From Candidatus Rokuibacteriota bacterium (GTDB lineage Bacteria; Methylomirabilota; Methylomirabilia; Rokubacteriales; CSP1-6), in NCBI GenBank assembly GCA_016866775.1, contig VGLJ01000030.1, forward strand, positions 1-56,929: a DNA stretch of 56,929 nucleotides, in the 5' to 3' direction. Position 1 is the stretch's first letter, and each line of letters begins with the position of its first letter. Below, piece by piece: positions 41,151-49,161 of this stretch. Below the pieces are notes generated by a model that searched no databases, had not been told where the DNA came from, and worked only from the letters and a program-made list of their open reading frames with translations. A program made the position numbers and the translations under genes.

Positions 41151-42152
41151 CTAGACGAGCGGCCAGATGGACATCACCGAGGGCAGACCGCTCGCGAGGC
41201 GCGTCCACCGGCGGTCGTCGCCGACCCTCCACACCTCGCCGGTGTCCGTCCCGACGATCACGCCGCCCGGCGACGTCGGATCGGGGACGAGCCCGTGGAA
41301 GTTGGCGGCGGACGGCGAATGCGCATCGTCGCAGAGCGAGCGCCACGTGGCGCCGCGGTCGTCCGAGCGAGACAGCATCGCCTGCGCGCCGCCCTCGTCC
41401 TTGTAGTGTGAAAACGCCGTGGGCGCGCTCGCGACCGTCACGCCGTACGGCGGACGCGGATCGATGCAGAGCGGCCGCGCGTACCTAGGCGTCACGCCGC
41501 GCCACGCGTAGACCCAGCTCGCCCCCGCGTCGTCCGAGCGGAACATGCCCGCGTTGCCCTCGATGTGCTCGGCGACGCCATCGATGCGCCCGTAGCCCGT
41601 GGACGCGAAGAGCACCGACGGCTCGGCCGGATGCGCGACCATCATGTGAATGTCGGGATTGTTACCGGGCAGGTCGACACGCCACGTCACCCCGGCGTCC
41701 TTCGTGCTCACGACGCCGCCCACTTCGACGCCCACCCAGATGCGCTGCGGATCGGCGCGATCCACGACGAGCGCGCGCGCACGCCCCGGCTGGCGCGGCT
41801 TCACCGGCACACACCAGCGCTCGGCGTCCGGCGCGTGCGCGAACGAGTCGATCTCCTGCCACGTGCGTCCGTCGTCCTTGCTGTGGAAGAGCCCCGCCGG
41901 CTGCGTGCCGACGTACACGTCGCGGGCGTGCGGTCCCGTGAAGATCTGCCAGACCGTGCGGCCCTCGACGCCGCTCGCGTGCCATGTGCGCCCGCCGTCC
42001 TCGGACGCGAAGAGTCCGGTCTCGGCACCGGCGAGCAGACGTCCTCCGCTCGCCTTGAGATCGCGCACGGTCCCCGCGGCGAGGACCACCACCGCCTCAC
42101 GCGCGTCGTCGACGGCGAAGAGCCCCTTGGTCGTTCCGGCCAGCAGTTTCAT
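41151..42152 (-). CDS. BNR/sialidase-like beta-propeller protein
   Basis: 333 aa without signal peptide. Asp-box motifs recur: 'ASEDGGRTWHASG', 'HSKDDGRTWQEID', 'STKDAGVTWRVDL', 'RSDDAGASWVYAW', 'RSDDRGATWRSL', giving five or six propeller blades. Proteins annotated as exo-sialidase or photosystem II stability-factor-like share this, but no sialidase catalytic Arg triad or Tyr/Glu is obvious, so enzymatic activity is doubtful. It lies between two LLM genes in the same direction. A second BNR protein of similar length is at 54346-55392. Confidence 0.83.
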   Translation of the reverse strand: MKLLAGTTKGLFAVDDAREAVVVLAAGTVRDLKASGGRLLAGAETGLFASEDGGRTWHASGVEGRTVWQIFTGPHARDVYVGTQPAGLFHSKDDGRTWQEIDSFAHAPDAERWCVPVKPRQPGRARALVVDRADPQRIWVGVEVGGVVSTKDAGVTWRVDLPGNNPDIHMMVAHPAEPSVLFASTGYGRIDGVAEHIEGNAGMFRSDDAGASWVYAWRGVTPRYARPLCIDPRPPYGVTVASAPTAFSHYKDEGGAQAMLSRSDDRGATWRSLCDDAHSPSAANFHGLVPDPTSPGGVIVGTDTGEVWRVGDDRRWTRLASGLPSVMSIWPLV

Positions 42153-42164
42153 GGCATTCCCCCT

Positions 42165-43295
42165 CTAGAGCTTCGCGATCGCCGGGATGACCTTCGCGCC
42201 CATCAGCTCGATCGACCGCATGGTGGTGGGGTGATCCATGCGCGACTCCTGCGCTTCGAGCAGCAGATGACCGCACCCGAGCTTCTGGTGGACGAGCGCG
42301 AACCTGTCGGCGACCTCGGCGGGCTCGCCCGCGATGATGAAGTGCTCCGCCACCAGCTCGTCGTAGCTCATCTGCGCGAGCGAGCGCGGGCGCGCCTTCA
42401 GCGCGAACTGCTTGCCCGCCTTCGAGCGCATGCCGACGGGCTGGAACCACTCGATCGGCCCGCGCAACGTCGGGCCCATGCGCCACACGAAGTGACGCCC
42501 GGCTTCGAGCGCCTTCGCTCTGGTGTCGGCGGTGACCGCGCAGATCAGGAAGCCGAGGTTGTCGGCGGTGACCGTGCGGCCGACTTCCGCGGCGCCTTGA
42601 CGGTAGAACTCGAACAGCTCGCGCGCGATGTCGAACGGCACGAGGAACGGCACGTAGGTGTAGCCACGGCGCCCCGCCCACACTGCGGTCTCGGGGCTCG
42701 CCGTGCCCGGGATCCAGATCGGCGGATGCGGCTGCTGCAGCGGCAGACACCACGGGTTCACGTGACGGAAGTGGTAGTGCTTGCCTTCCCACCGGAACGG
42801 GCCGGGATCGGTCCAGCACTTGAGGATCAGGTCGTGACATTCCTCGAAGCGCTCGCGGTTGTGGACCGGGTTCGCGTTCGCCCACCACTGCTCCACGCCG
42901 ACGCCGCGCACGAAGCCCGAGAGCACGCGGCCGCCGGAGATCAGGTCGGCCATCGCGATCTGCTCGGCCATGCGCACGGGGTTGTCCTCGATCGGCAGGA
43001 TGTTGCCGAGCAGCAGGATCTTCGCGCGCGTGGTCGTGCGCGCGAGCACGGCCGCCGTCATGTTCACGCCGACGTCCACGCACGACGGCGTCGAGTGATG
43101 CTCGTTGATCATCAGCCCGTCGTACCCGACCTGGTCGGCGAACTCGTACTCGGTCAGGTAGCGCTGATAGTTCGCCGCCGCCTTGCCGCGGTCGAAGAAC
43201 CGGTTGGGGAACGCGAGCCGCAGCGACGGGTACTTGTCGCCCTCGGCGTCCGGGTACTCGTGGTGCGGCATCTCGCTGAAGTAGTAGAGCTTCAT
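42165..43295 (-). CDS. LLM class flavin-dependent oxidoreductase (luciferase-like)
   Basis: 376 aa. 'MKLYYFSEMPHHEYPD' opens it; 'GYDGLMINEHHSTPSCVDVG' holds the conserved NEHH; 'KILLLGNILPIEDNPVRMAEQ' and 'SGGRVLSGFVRGVGVEQ' form the central barrel; 'PPIWIPGTASPET' follows. This subfamily is frequent in soil bacteria. Its ATG overlaps the hydrolase stop (ATGA), so the hydrolase, this enzyme, the BNR protein and the LLM gene at 40075 form one minus-strand run. Confidence 0.88.
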   Translation of the reverse strand: MKLYYFSEMPHHEYPDAEGDKYPSLRLAFPNRFFDRGKAAANYQRYLTEYEFADQVGYDGLMINEHHSTPSCVDVGVNMTAAVLARTTTRAKILLLGNILPIEDNPVRMAEQIAMADLISGGRVLSGFVRGVGVEQWWANANPVHNRERFEECHDLILKCWTDPGPFRWEGKHYHFRHVNPWCLPLQQPHPPIWIPGTASPETAVWAGRRGYTYVPFLVPFDIARELFEFYRQGAAEVGRTVTADNLGFLICAVTADTRAKALEAGRHFVWRMGPTLRGPIEWFQPVGMRSKAGKQFALKARPRSLAQMSYDELVAEHFIIAGEPAEVADRFALVHQKLGCGHLLLEAQESRMDHPTTMRSIELMGAKVIPAIAKL

Positions 43296-44071
43296 GCCAG
43301 GAACTCCGTCACGATGCGGGCGAACGTGTCGGGCTGCTCGATCGCCACGAGGTGGCCGCACGTGTCGAGCACGGTGAGCGTCGCGTTGGGCAGGAGCCGG
43401 CGGTACTGCTCGCCGCACACGACGGGAACGATCCGATCCTCGCGGCCCCACACGATCAACGCGCGGTTCGTCACGCGCGGCAGGAACCGCTCGAGCGTCG
43501 GGTTGTGCATGTAGGGCTTCCATCCGAGCCGGGCCGTCATCTCGCGATTGCGCTCGGCGATCTCGAGCTCGGCCGGCGTCGGCGCCCGGCCGAACAGCTC
43601 GTCCCACTCGGGGATCGTGGTCTTGTCGTAGACGTTGAGCTCGCGAAGCTCCGCGGGCGAGTGGAAGAAGACGTCGAGGATCTCGCCTCGCTCCGGCTTG
43701 AGCCCGGCGGCCGAAACGAGGACGAGCTTGTCGATGGCGCCCGGGCTCATCGCGGCCATCTCCGCCGCGGTCCAGCCGCCGAGCGACGCGCCGAGGAGAT
43801 GCGGCCGCCGGAGTCCCGCGGCCTCGATGAACCAGAGGTGGAAGCGTGCGAGATCGGCCACGCCCTCCATCCACTCGGCGTCGCCCGACTGGCCGAAGCC
43901 CGGATGCGTCGGCGCCCACACCGTGTAGCGCTCCGCGATCTGTGTGAGCGAGCGCGTGAAGCCGCGGTTGCCGCCCGCGCCGTGGAGCACGAGCAGCGGA
44001 TCGCCCTGCCCGCCGATCCACGTGTGCACCGCGAGACCACCGACCGAGATCGTCTCCTCACGGATCTTCAT
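43292..44071 (-). CDS. Alpha/beta fold hydrolase
   Basis: 259 aa. The oxyanion 'LLVLHGAGGNRGFTRSL' is near residue 25, nucleophile elbow 'LLGASLGGWTAAEMA' (Ser in GASLG) near 95, an acidic 'WGREDRIVP' near 208 and the terminal His in 'LDTCGHLVAIEQPD'. The full triad suits meta-cleavage-product hydrolases or haloalkane/epoxide-type relatives. ATG 44071 is divergent from the DsrE-family gene, with only 25 bp between the two start codons. Confidence 0.88.
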   Translation of the reverse strand: MKIREETISVGGLAVHTWIGGQGDPLLVLHGAGGNRGFTRSLTQIAERYTVWAPTHPGFGQSGDAEWMEGVADLARFHLWFIEAAGLRRPHLLGASLGGWTAAEMAAMSPGAIDKLVLVSAAGLKPERGEILDVFFHSPAELRELNVYDKTTIPEWDELFGRAPTPAELEIAERNREMTARLGWKPYMHNPTLERFLPRVTNRALIVWGREDRIVPVVCGEQYRRLLPNATLTVLDTCGHLVAIEQPDTFARIVTEFLA

Positions 44072-44096
44072 GCGCCGTATTATGCTCTCCTTCGCG

Positions 44097-44459
44097 ATGA
44101 GCCGGATTCTCGTCAAGAGCGCGTGGGGCTCGGACGATCCCACGACAGCCGCGTTCGCGTTTCTCCACGCGAATGCGCTGGCCGAAGCCGGGCACGAGGC
44201 GCAGATCTTCCCGCTCGGCGAAGCCGTGGCGCTGATGCGCGCGCCCGTCGCGCAGGCGGTCGTGCCCGTGGGCTGGCCGCCGCTCGCCGAGACGCTGCGG
44301 GCCACCGTCAAGCTGCGCGTACCCATCCACGTCTGAGGCGCGTGCTCGAGGGCCCGTGGGGTCCTCGATGGCGACCTCGAAGGCAAGAACGCCGCGTTCG
44401 CGAACCCGACCATCCTCGTCCCGCTCGTCGAATGGGCGGACAAGATCCTCACCGAATGA
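44097..44459 (+). CDS. DsrE-family selenoprotein with Sec80 (UGA at 44334-44336)
   Basis: DsrE/DsrF-like sulfur-relay fold, 120 aa if the internal TGA is read through. 'RILVKSAWGSDDPTTAAFAF' and 'HANALAEAGHEAQIFPLGEAV' are the family's first strand and helix. The TGA at 44334-44336 falls exactly where relatives have Cys in 'CGAC..ARG': it gives U80-G-A-C83, a UxxC redox motif. The frame continues to 44457-44459, where the stop overlaps the next ATG (ATGA). A 10-bp hairpin with a GTG loop follows the TGA (44346-44368). ATG 44082 and 44070 are alternative starts. If UGA stops, a 79-aa truncated protein lacking the active site would result, which is unlikely. Confidence 0.85.
44346..44368 (+). 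promoter_or_regulatory. Candidate bacterial SECIS element of the DsrE-like gene
   Basis: Ten consecutive pairs (44346-44355 with 44359-44368, one G-T wobble) closed by the triloop GTG. The loop G at 44356 is 20 nt from the last base of the TGA, inside the range known for bacterial SECIS hairpins, which carry a G or GU at the start of a small apical loop for SelB binding. It lies within the coding sequence, as expected in bacteria. Confidence 0.78.
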
Positions 44460-45232
44460 GCGGGCGGCTCGCGGACAAGGTCGCGCTCGTCACCGGCGGC
44501 GCCTCCGGGATCGGGCGTGAGATCGCGCGGTGCTACGTCGCCGAAGGGGCCAGCGTGGTGATCGGCGATCGCAACGCGACGCTGCTCGCCGAGGTGGAGA
44601 AGGCGCTCGGGGCCGCCGCCGTCGAGATGGACGTCACGCGCGAGGCGGACGTCGAGCGCGCCGTCGGCCTCGCGCTGTCGCGCTTCGGCCGGCTCGACAT
44701 CGGCGTGAACTCCGCCGGTCTCGGCTTCGGCGTCTCCGTCCTGGAGCAGACCGAGGCGCAGTGGGACACCGTGGTCGACGTGTGTCTCAAGGGCGTCTTC
44801 CTGTGTCTCAAGCACGAGGCGAGGGCGATGGTGAACGCAGGCCATGGTGGCGTGATCATCAACATCGCGTCGATCAGCGCGCGCCAGCCCGGCGAGGGTC
44901 TGTCCGCCTACTGCGCGGCCAAGGCCGGCGTCGAGATGCTCACGCGCTGCGCGGCGATGGAGCTGGGTCCTCAGCGCGTGCGCGTGGTCGGCATCGGCCC
45001 GGGGCTGATCGACACGCCGCTGACGACCTTCCAGCAGGACCGCCCGCACGTGCGCGAGGCGTTCCTCGCCAACATCCCGCTCGGACGCGTCGGGGTGCCG
45101 CGCGACATCGCGAACGCGGCCGTGTTCCTCGGCTCCGACGAGGCGAGCTGGATCTCCGGTGACACGCTGTTCGTGGACGGCGCGGAGCTGACGAAGAAGT
45201 ACCCCGAGCTCGGCCGCTTCCGACGGTCATGA
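44456..45232 (+). CDS. SDR family oxidoreductase
   Basis: 258-aa classical short-chain dehydrogenase. TGxxxGIG is present as 'VTGGASGIGREIA' near residue 14. 'VVIGDRNATL' has the acidic residue of NAD-preferring members. 'VNSAGLG' replaces NNAG. Catalytic Ser in 'NIASISARQPG', Tyr-x3-Lys in 'YCAAKAG', and the C-terminal 'SWISGDTLFVDGAELT'. ATG 44456 overlaps the stop of the selenoprotein gene, so its translation depends on ribosomes passing the upstream UGA. Substrate unknown. Confidence 0.9.
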   Translation: MSGRLADKVALVTGGASGIGREIARCYVAEGASVVIGDRNATLLAEVEKALGAAAVEMDVTREADVERAVGLALSRFGRLDIGVNSAGLGFGVSVLEQTEAQWDTVVDVCLKGVFLCLKHEARAMVNAGHGGVIINIASISARQPGEGLSAYCAAKAGVEMLTRCAAMELGPQRVRVVGIGPGLIDTPLTTFQQDRPHVREAFLANIPLGRVGVPRDIANAAVFLGSDEASWISGDTLFVDGAELTKKYPELGRFRRS

Positions 45233-45906
45233 GCGCGGTGTTGACGCCGACGGATGCCTGGCGCGCCGCCTGGCCCGGCGCGGCCGCCGGGGTGCTCGTG
45301 ATGGACAAGGTCGCGAACCCGCCGTCGCATCCCGAGCTCGACCGCCGCAAGGCCGCGCTCGAGACGGCGCTCCGCGAGCGGTACGGGCACATGACACGCG
45401 CCGAGCTCCTCGCTCTGCACAGCCTGCAGGCCTACGCGGACTACTATCGGCGGTTCAAGAAGGTGTACCACGTCCAGCTCCAGCTCGAGTCGGTCGCGCT
45501 CAAGGGCAAGGCCGTGCCGCGCGTGGCCGCGCTCGTCGAGGCGATGTTCATGGCGGAGCTCGAGAGCCAGCTCCTCACGGCCGGCCACGACGGCGCGACG
45601 CTCGACCTCCCGATCCGCGTCGACGTCGCGGGCGAGGGCGAAAGCTACGTCCTCCTGAACGGCCGGCCGCAGCCGCTCACCGCCGGAGACATGGTGATGC
45701 GAGACGGCGCGGGCGTGATCTCGAGCGTGCTCCACGGCCCCGACGGGCGCAGCCGCATTCGCCCGGAGACCACGCGCGCGGTGTTCGCGGTCTACGCGCC
45801 GCCGGGTATCGGGGCGGAGCTCGTGGCCGCGCACCTGCGCGCGATCGCGGGGAACGTCGTCGTCGTCGCGCCGGCGGCCAACATCACCAGCCTGGAGGTC
45901 TATTGA
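45229..45906 (+). CDS. B3/B4 tRNA-binding domain protein (COG3382-like)
   Basis: 225 aa resembling the stand-alone B3/4 domain of phenylalanyl-tRNA synthetase beta. 'AAWPGAAAGVLVMDKVANPP' opens it, then a helix with 'LRERYGHMTRAELLAL', 'YADYYRRFKKVYHVQLQLESV', 'PLTAGDMVMRDGAGVISSVLHG', and 'ETTRAVFAVYAPPGI'. Stand-alone B3/4 proteins may edit mischarged tRNA or bind a related ligand. It is wedged between the SDR gene (ATGA overlap) and the second selenoprotein gene (TGATG overlap). A link to selenocysteine is not shown. Confidence 0.8.
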   Translation: MSAVLTPTDAWRAAWPGAAAGVLVMDKVANPPSHPELDRRKAALETALRERYGHMTRAELLALHSLQAYADYYRRFKKVYHVQLQLESVALKGKAVPRVAALVEAMFMAELESQLLTAGHDGATLDLPIRVDVAGEGESYVLLNGRPQPLTAGDMVMRDGAGVISSVLHGPDGRSRIRPETTRAVFAVYAPPGIGAELVAAHLRAIAGNVVVVAPAANITSLEVY

Positions 45907-47096
45907 TGCCGCGACTCGACCGCCTGCCCGAAGCCAATCGCAAGAATCTCCTCAACCTCCCGATGCAGGCGAACGACTCGGCGCCGTTCACGCGGCTCGC
46001 GAAGCCGCTGACCGCGTGCCGCCTGGCGATCGTGACCACCGCCGGCCTGCACCGGCGCGGTGACACGCCGTTCGGCCCGGGCGAGCAGACGTATCGCGTG
46101 ATCCCGGCCGACACGCCCGCCGCCGACATCGTCCAGAGCCACACGAGCCTCGGCTTCGATCGCACGGCGATCATGCGCGACGTCAACATCTCCTACCCGA
46201 TCGACCGGCTCCGCGAGCTCGTCGACCGCCGCGCACTCGGCGGTCTCGCGCCGAACGGCTACTCGTTCATGGGCGCGCAGCGCGAGCTCACGAAGATCGC
46301 CAACGAGACCGGGCCGGAGGTCGCGGGCCGGTTGCGCGCGGACGGTGCCGACGCCGTGCTGCTGACGCCGACCTGACCGTTCTGCACGCACACCGTCGGT
46401 GTGCTGGCCCGCGCGCTCGAAGCGCACGGCATCGCGACGACGTCGATCAGCCTGGTGCGCGAGCACACGGACAAGGTGAAGCCGCCGCGCGCGCTCTTCG
46501 TGCCGTTCCCCTTCGGGCACGCGCTCGGCCGTCCGAACGCGCCGGACCTGCAGCATCGCGTGCTGCGCGCGGCGCTCGACCTGCTGACGGAGCCGGCGGG
46601 GCCCGTCTTGCGCGACTTTCCCGACGACGCGGAGCCCGGCGATCAGCCGCCCGCGCCGCGCCAAGCGTCGGTCATTCCCGTCGCGTCGAACGCCGCGGGC
46701 GACGCCGTCGCCGAGGTGCGCGACCTCCGCGAGGGGCATGCGCAGCGGCTCGCGAAGCACGGCGGGCGCACGGCCTTCGGATTGAGCGGCGTCGACGTCG
46801 CGCGCTTCGACGACGTCGTGCCCTTCCTTCAGCGGTTCGCCGAGAGCGGCGATGCGGAGCTCGCCGGCCGCCCCGCCGTCGCGCTGCCCGCGTTCGTTCG
46901 CTGGTGCGCCGACGACCTCAAGGCGCTCGCCTTCGAGAGCTTCATGGCGATGCGGCCCGAGGCCGGCGGCGACGAAGTCGCGCGCTGGTTCTGGAGCACG
47001 ACGGCCGCGGGCCAGCTCCTGCGCCGCGTGCGCGATCGGCTCGACGCCTCCGACGACCCCGCCTGGAAGGCGGCGGCGTTCGGCGTCGCCCGGTGA
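45906..47096 (+). CDS. GrdB/PrdB-like reductase selenoprotein with Sec157 (UGA at 46374-46376)
   Basis: Relative of the glycine/sarcosine/betaine/D-proline reductase selenoprotein B family, 396 aa if UGA is Sec. The first part reads 'LAIVTTAGLHRRGDTPF', 'YRVIPADTPAADIVQSH', 'PIDRLRELVDRRALGGLA'. At 'LLTPT' the TGA follows, then 'PFCTHTVGVLARALEAHGIAT' (read in parts), so U157-P-F-C160 makes a UxxC motif exactly at the family active site. 'LVREHTDKVKPPRALFVPFPFG' and a helical C-terminal domain to 47096 continue in the same frame. ATG 45906 overlaps the B3/4 stop. A hairpin follows the TGA (46388-46404). Stand-alone proteins of this family occur outside Stickland fermenters; the substrate is unknown. 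Confidence 0.87.
46388..46404 (+). promoter_or_regulatory. Candidate bacterial SECIS element of the GrdB-like gene
   Basis: GCACACC (46388-46394) pairs perfectly with GGTGTGC (46398-46404) around the triloop GTC. The loop G at 46395 lies 19 nt from the last TGA base. Loop size, GU start and distance match the hairpin after the other in-frame TGA (44346-44368). Confidence 0.75.
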
Positions 47097-47596
47097 TCGG
47101 GCCGCCCACCCCACGCCTGCTCGCCACGCCGCTGGCGCCCGGAGACTTCGGGCTGCTCTGCGCGATGCATCGCGATCCGGACGTGATGGCGACGCTCGGC
47201 GGCGTCCGCACCGACGAGCGCACGCGCGCCTACCTCGCCGAGAACCTCGCGCACTGGGACGAGCACGGCTTCGGGATGTGGATCTTCCGCGACCAGAAGA
47301 CCGGCGACTTCGTCGGCCGCGGCGGCCTCCGCCACGTCGTGCTGGACAACCGCCCGGAAGTCGAGATCTTCTACGCGCTCGTCCGCGACGCGTGGGGCAA
47401 GGGGTTCGCCACCGAGATCGCGGCGGCGAGTCTCCACGTCGCGTTCCGCCAGCTCGCGCTGCGCGACGTGGTCGCGTTCACGTTGCCCGACCACGCCGGC
47501 TCCCGGCGGGTGATGGAGAAGGTCGGTCTGCGCTACGAGCGCGACATCATGCACCACGACGTGCGCTGCGTCCTGTACCGGATCCTGGCTCCGTGA
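47093..47596 (+). CDS. GNAT family N-acetyltransferase (RimJ/RimL-like)
   Basis: 167 aa. 'TPRLLATPLAPGDFGLLCAMH' is the RimJ-type start. 'GFGMWIFRDQKTGDFVGRGGLRH' follows, then 'EIFYALVRDAWGKGFATEIA', where the usual acetyl-CoA loop (Q/RxxGxG/A) reads 'AWGKGFA', and 'AGSRRVMEKVGLRYERDIMHH'. It may acetylate a protein N-terminus or small amine. Start GTG 47093 overlaps the selenoprotein stop (GTGA), so the operon continues. Confidence 0.88.
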   Translation: MIGPPTPRLLATPLAPGDFGLLCAMHRDPDVMATLGGVRTDERTRAYLAENLAHWDEHGFGMWIFRDQKTGDFVGRGGLRHVVLDNRPEVEIFYALVRDAWGKGFATEIAAASLHVAFRQLALRDVVAFTLPDHAGSRRVMEKVGLRYERDIMHHDVRCVLYRILAP

Positions 47597-47964
47597 CACC
47601 CGCGGCGACGTCGCTCGTGCCGATGGCGTTCGTCGCCAGCGTCCCGCGCGCGGTCGCGTTCTACGAGACGCTCGGCTTCACGGTCGGCAACACGTTCACG
47701 CCGCCCGACGCCGCGGAGCCGTCGTGGGCGTGGCTCGAGAGCGGCGCCGCGAAGCTCATGGTGGCGCGCGCGACGGCACCGGTGATTCCCTCGCAGCAAG
47801 CCGTGCTCTTCTACGTCTCCTGCGAGGACATCAGGGCGATGCGCGCGGATCTTCAGGCGGCGGGCGTGCACGCGGGGCCGATCCAGTTCCCGTTCTATGC
47901 CGCGCCCGGCGAGTTCCGCCTCGAAGATCCGGACGGCTACGTCGTGATGGTCATGCAGCCGTGA
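47593..47964 (+). CDS. VOC family (glyoxalase/bleomycin-resistance fold) protein
   Basis: 123 aa with two babbb modules. 'LVPMAFVASVPRAVAFYETLGF' is the first, 'PSWAWLESGAAKLMVARA' gives the second strand pair, 'AVLFYVSCEDIRAMRADLQAAGV' the second module and 'GEFRLEDPDGYVVMVMQP' the diagnostic end with the metal-ligand Glu position. Function is not predictable within this diverse superfamily. Start GTG 47593 overlaps the GNAT stop (GTGA). Confidence 0.85.
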   Translation: MTPAATSLVPMAFVASVPRAVAFYETLGFTVGNTFTPPDAAEPSWAWLESGAAKLMVARATAPVIPSQQAVLFYVSCEDIRAMRADLQAAGVHAGPIQFPFYAAPGEFRLEDPDGYVVMVMQP

Positions 47965-49130
47965 CGCGCACCGCGGACGTCGTCATCGTGGGCGGCGGCG
48001 TCACCGGCGTCTCGATCGCGTTTCATCTCGCCGGGGCCGGCGTGCGACGTGTCGTCGTCCTCGAGCGCCGCTTCCTCGCCAGCGGCGGCACGGGCCGGAG
48101 CGTCGGGATCGTGCGCCAGCTCTATCCGACGACGGAGACGAGCGCGATGGTCCGGCGCTCGCTGAGCGTGTTCCAGGACTTCGCGAACGTGGTCGGCGGC
48201 GACGCCGGGTACGTCGCGTGCGGCGCGCTGATCGGCGTGGCGCCCGCGATGCGGTCCAAGCTCGAGGCGAACCTCGCCATGCAGCGCGGCCTCGGGATCC
48301 GCGCGGAGATCCTGGAGCCCGCCGACGTCGCGCGGGTCGAGCCGGCGATCGATCCGGCGGGGCTCGGCGCGGTGCTCTGGGAGCCGGAGTCCGGCTACGG
48401 CGACCCGACCGGCGTCACCCTCGCGTACGCCGACGCCGCGCGCCGCCGCGGCGTCGTGATCGAGCAGGGCGTGGAGGTCACGGCGCTCGACGTCGACGGC
48501 GATCGCGTGCGCGGCGTACGGACCGCGAGCGGCGATCGCATCGACGCGCCCGTGGCGGTCAACGCGGCCGGCTTGTGGTCGCCCGCGATCGCGCGGCTCG
48601 CCGGCGTCACGCTGCCGATCATCGTGGGCCGCCACCCGGTCTTCACCATCGAGCGCGGGCCCGCGCTGCCCGCGCATCGCGTCTACCTCGACCTCGCCGG
48701 CGGCAGCTACGTCCGTCCGGAGACGGGCCACCTCACGCTGACCGGCTCGCTCACCGACGACGAGACCGAGCATCCGATGGATCCGGAGCTGCTCGGCGCG
48801 GAGGCCGGCTTCGAGGAAGCGGCGGCGGTGCTCGAACGCACGGGGCGCGCGGTGCCGAGCCTCGCGGACGCGAGGTATCGACGCGGATACGCCGGCGCCT
48901 TCGACATCACGCCGGACTGGATGCCCGTGCTCGACCAGACGGGTCCCGCCGGGCTCTTCACCGCGGCGGGCATGAGCGGCCACGGCTTCAAGCTCGCGCC
49001 GTCCGTCGGCGAGATGATGGCGGCGCTGATCACCGGCGCGACGCCGCCCGTGAGCGCCGCGCCGTTCCGTCTCGACCGCTTCGCGGCGATCGAGGCCGGC
49101 GGCACGTTCGTCGCCTCGTACTTGCGCTGA
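47961..49130 (+). CDS. FAD-dependent oxidoreductase (DAO family, sarcosine oxidase beta-like)
   Basis: 389-aa D-amino-acid-oxidase-fold flavoprotein. The dinucleotide motif 'VVIVGGGVTGVSIAFHLAGAG' is at residues 7-27 (VIVGGG core). 'SGGTGRSVGIVRQLYPT' resembles the flavin-contact segment of sarcosine oxidase beta and dimethylglycine oxidase. 'NAAGLWSPAIARLAGV' and 'GYAGAFDITPDWMPVLD' come later, and 'GMSGHGFKLAPSVGEMMA' is the C-terminal FAD block. It likely oxidises a secondary or N-methyl amine. Start GTG 47961 overlaps the VOC gene stop. It closes the operon begun at 44097. Confidence 0.88.
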   Translation: MTRTADVVIVGGGVTGVSIAFHLAGAGVRRVVVLERRFLASGGTGRSVGIVRQLYPTTETSAMVRRSLSVFQDFANVVGGDAGYVACGALIGVAPAMRSKLEANLAMQRGLGIRAEILEPADVARVEPAIDPAGLGAVLWEPESGYGDPTGVTLAYADAARRRGVVIEQGVEVTALDVDGDRVRGVRTASGDRIDAPVAVNAAGLWSPAIARLAGVTLPIIVGRHPVFTIERGPALPAHRVYLDLAGGSYVRPETGHLTLTGSLTDDETEHPMDPELLGAEAGFEEAAAVLERTGRAVPSLADARYRRGYAGAFDITPDWMPVLDQTGPAGLFTAAGMSGHGFKLAPSVGEMMAALITGATPPVSAAPFRLDRFAAIEAGGTFVASYLR

Positions 49131-49161
49131 CCGCACCCCGCGCCTATCGTCGACGAACCCC

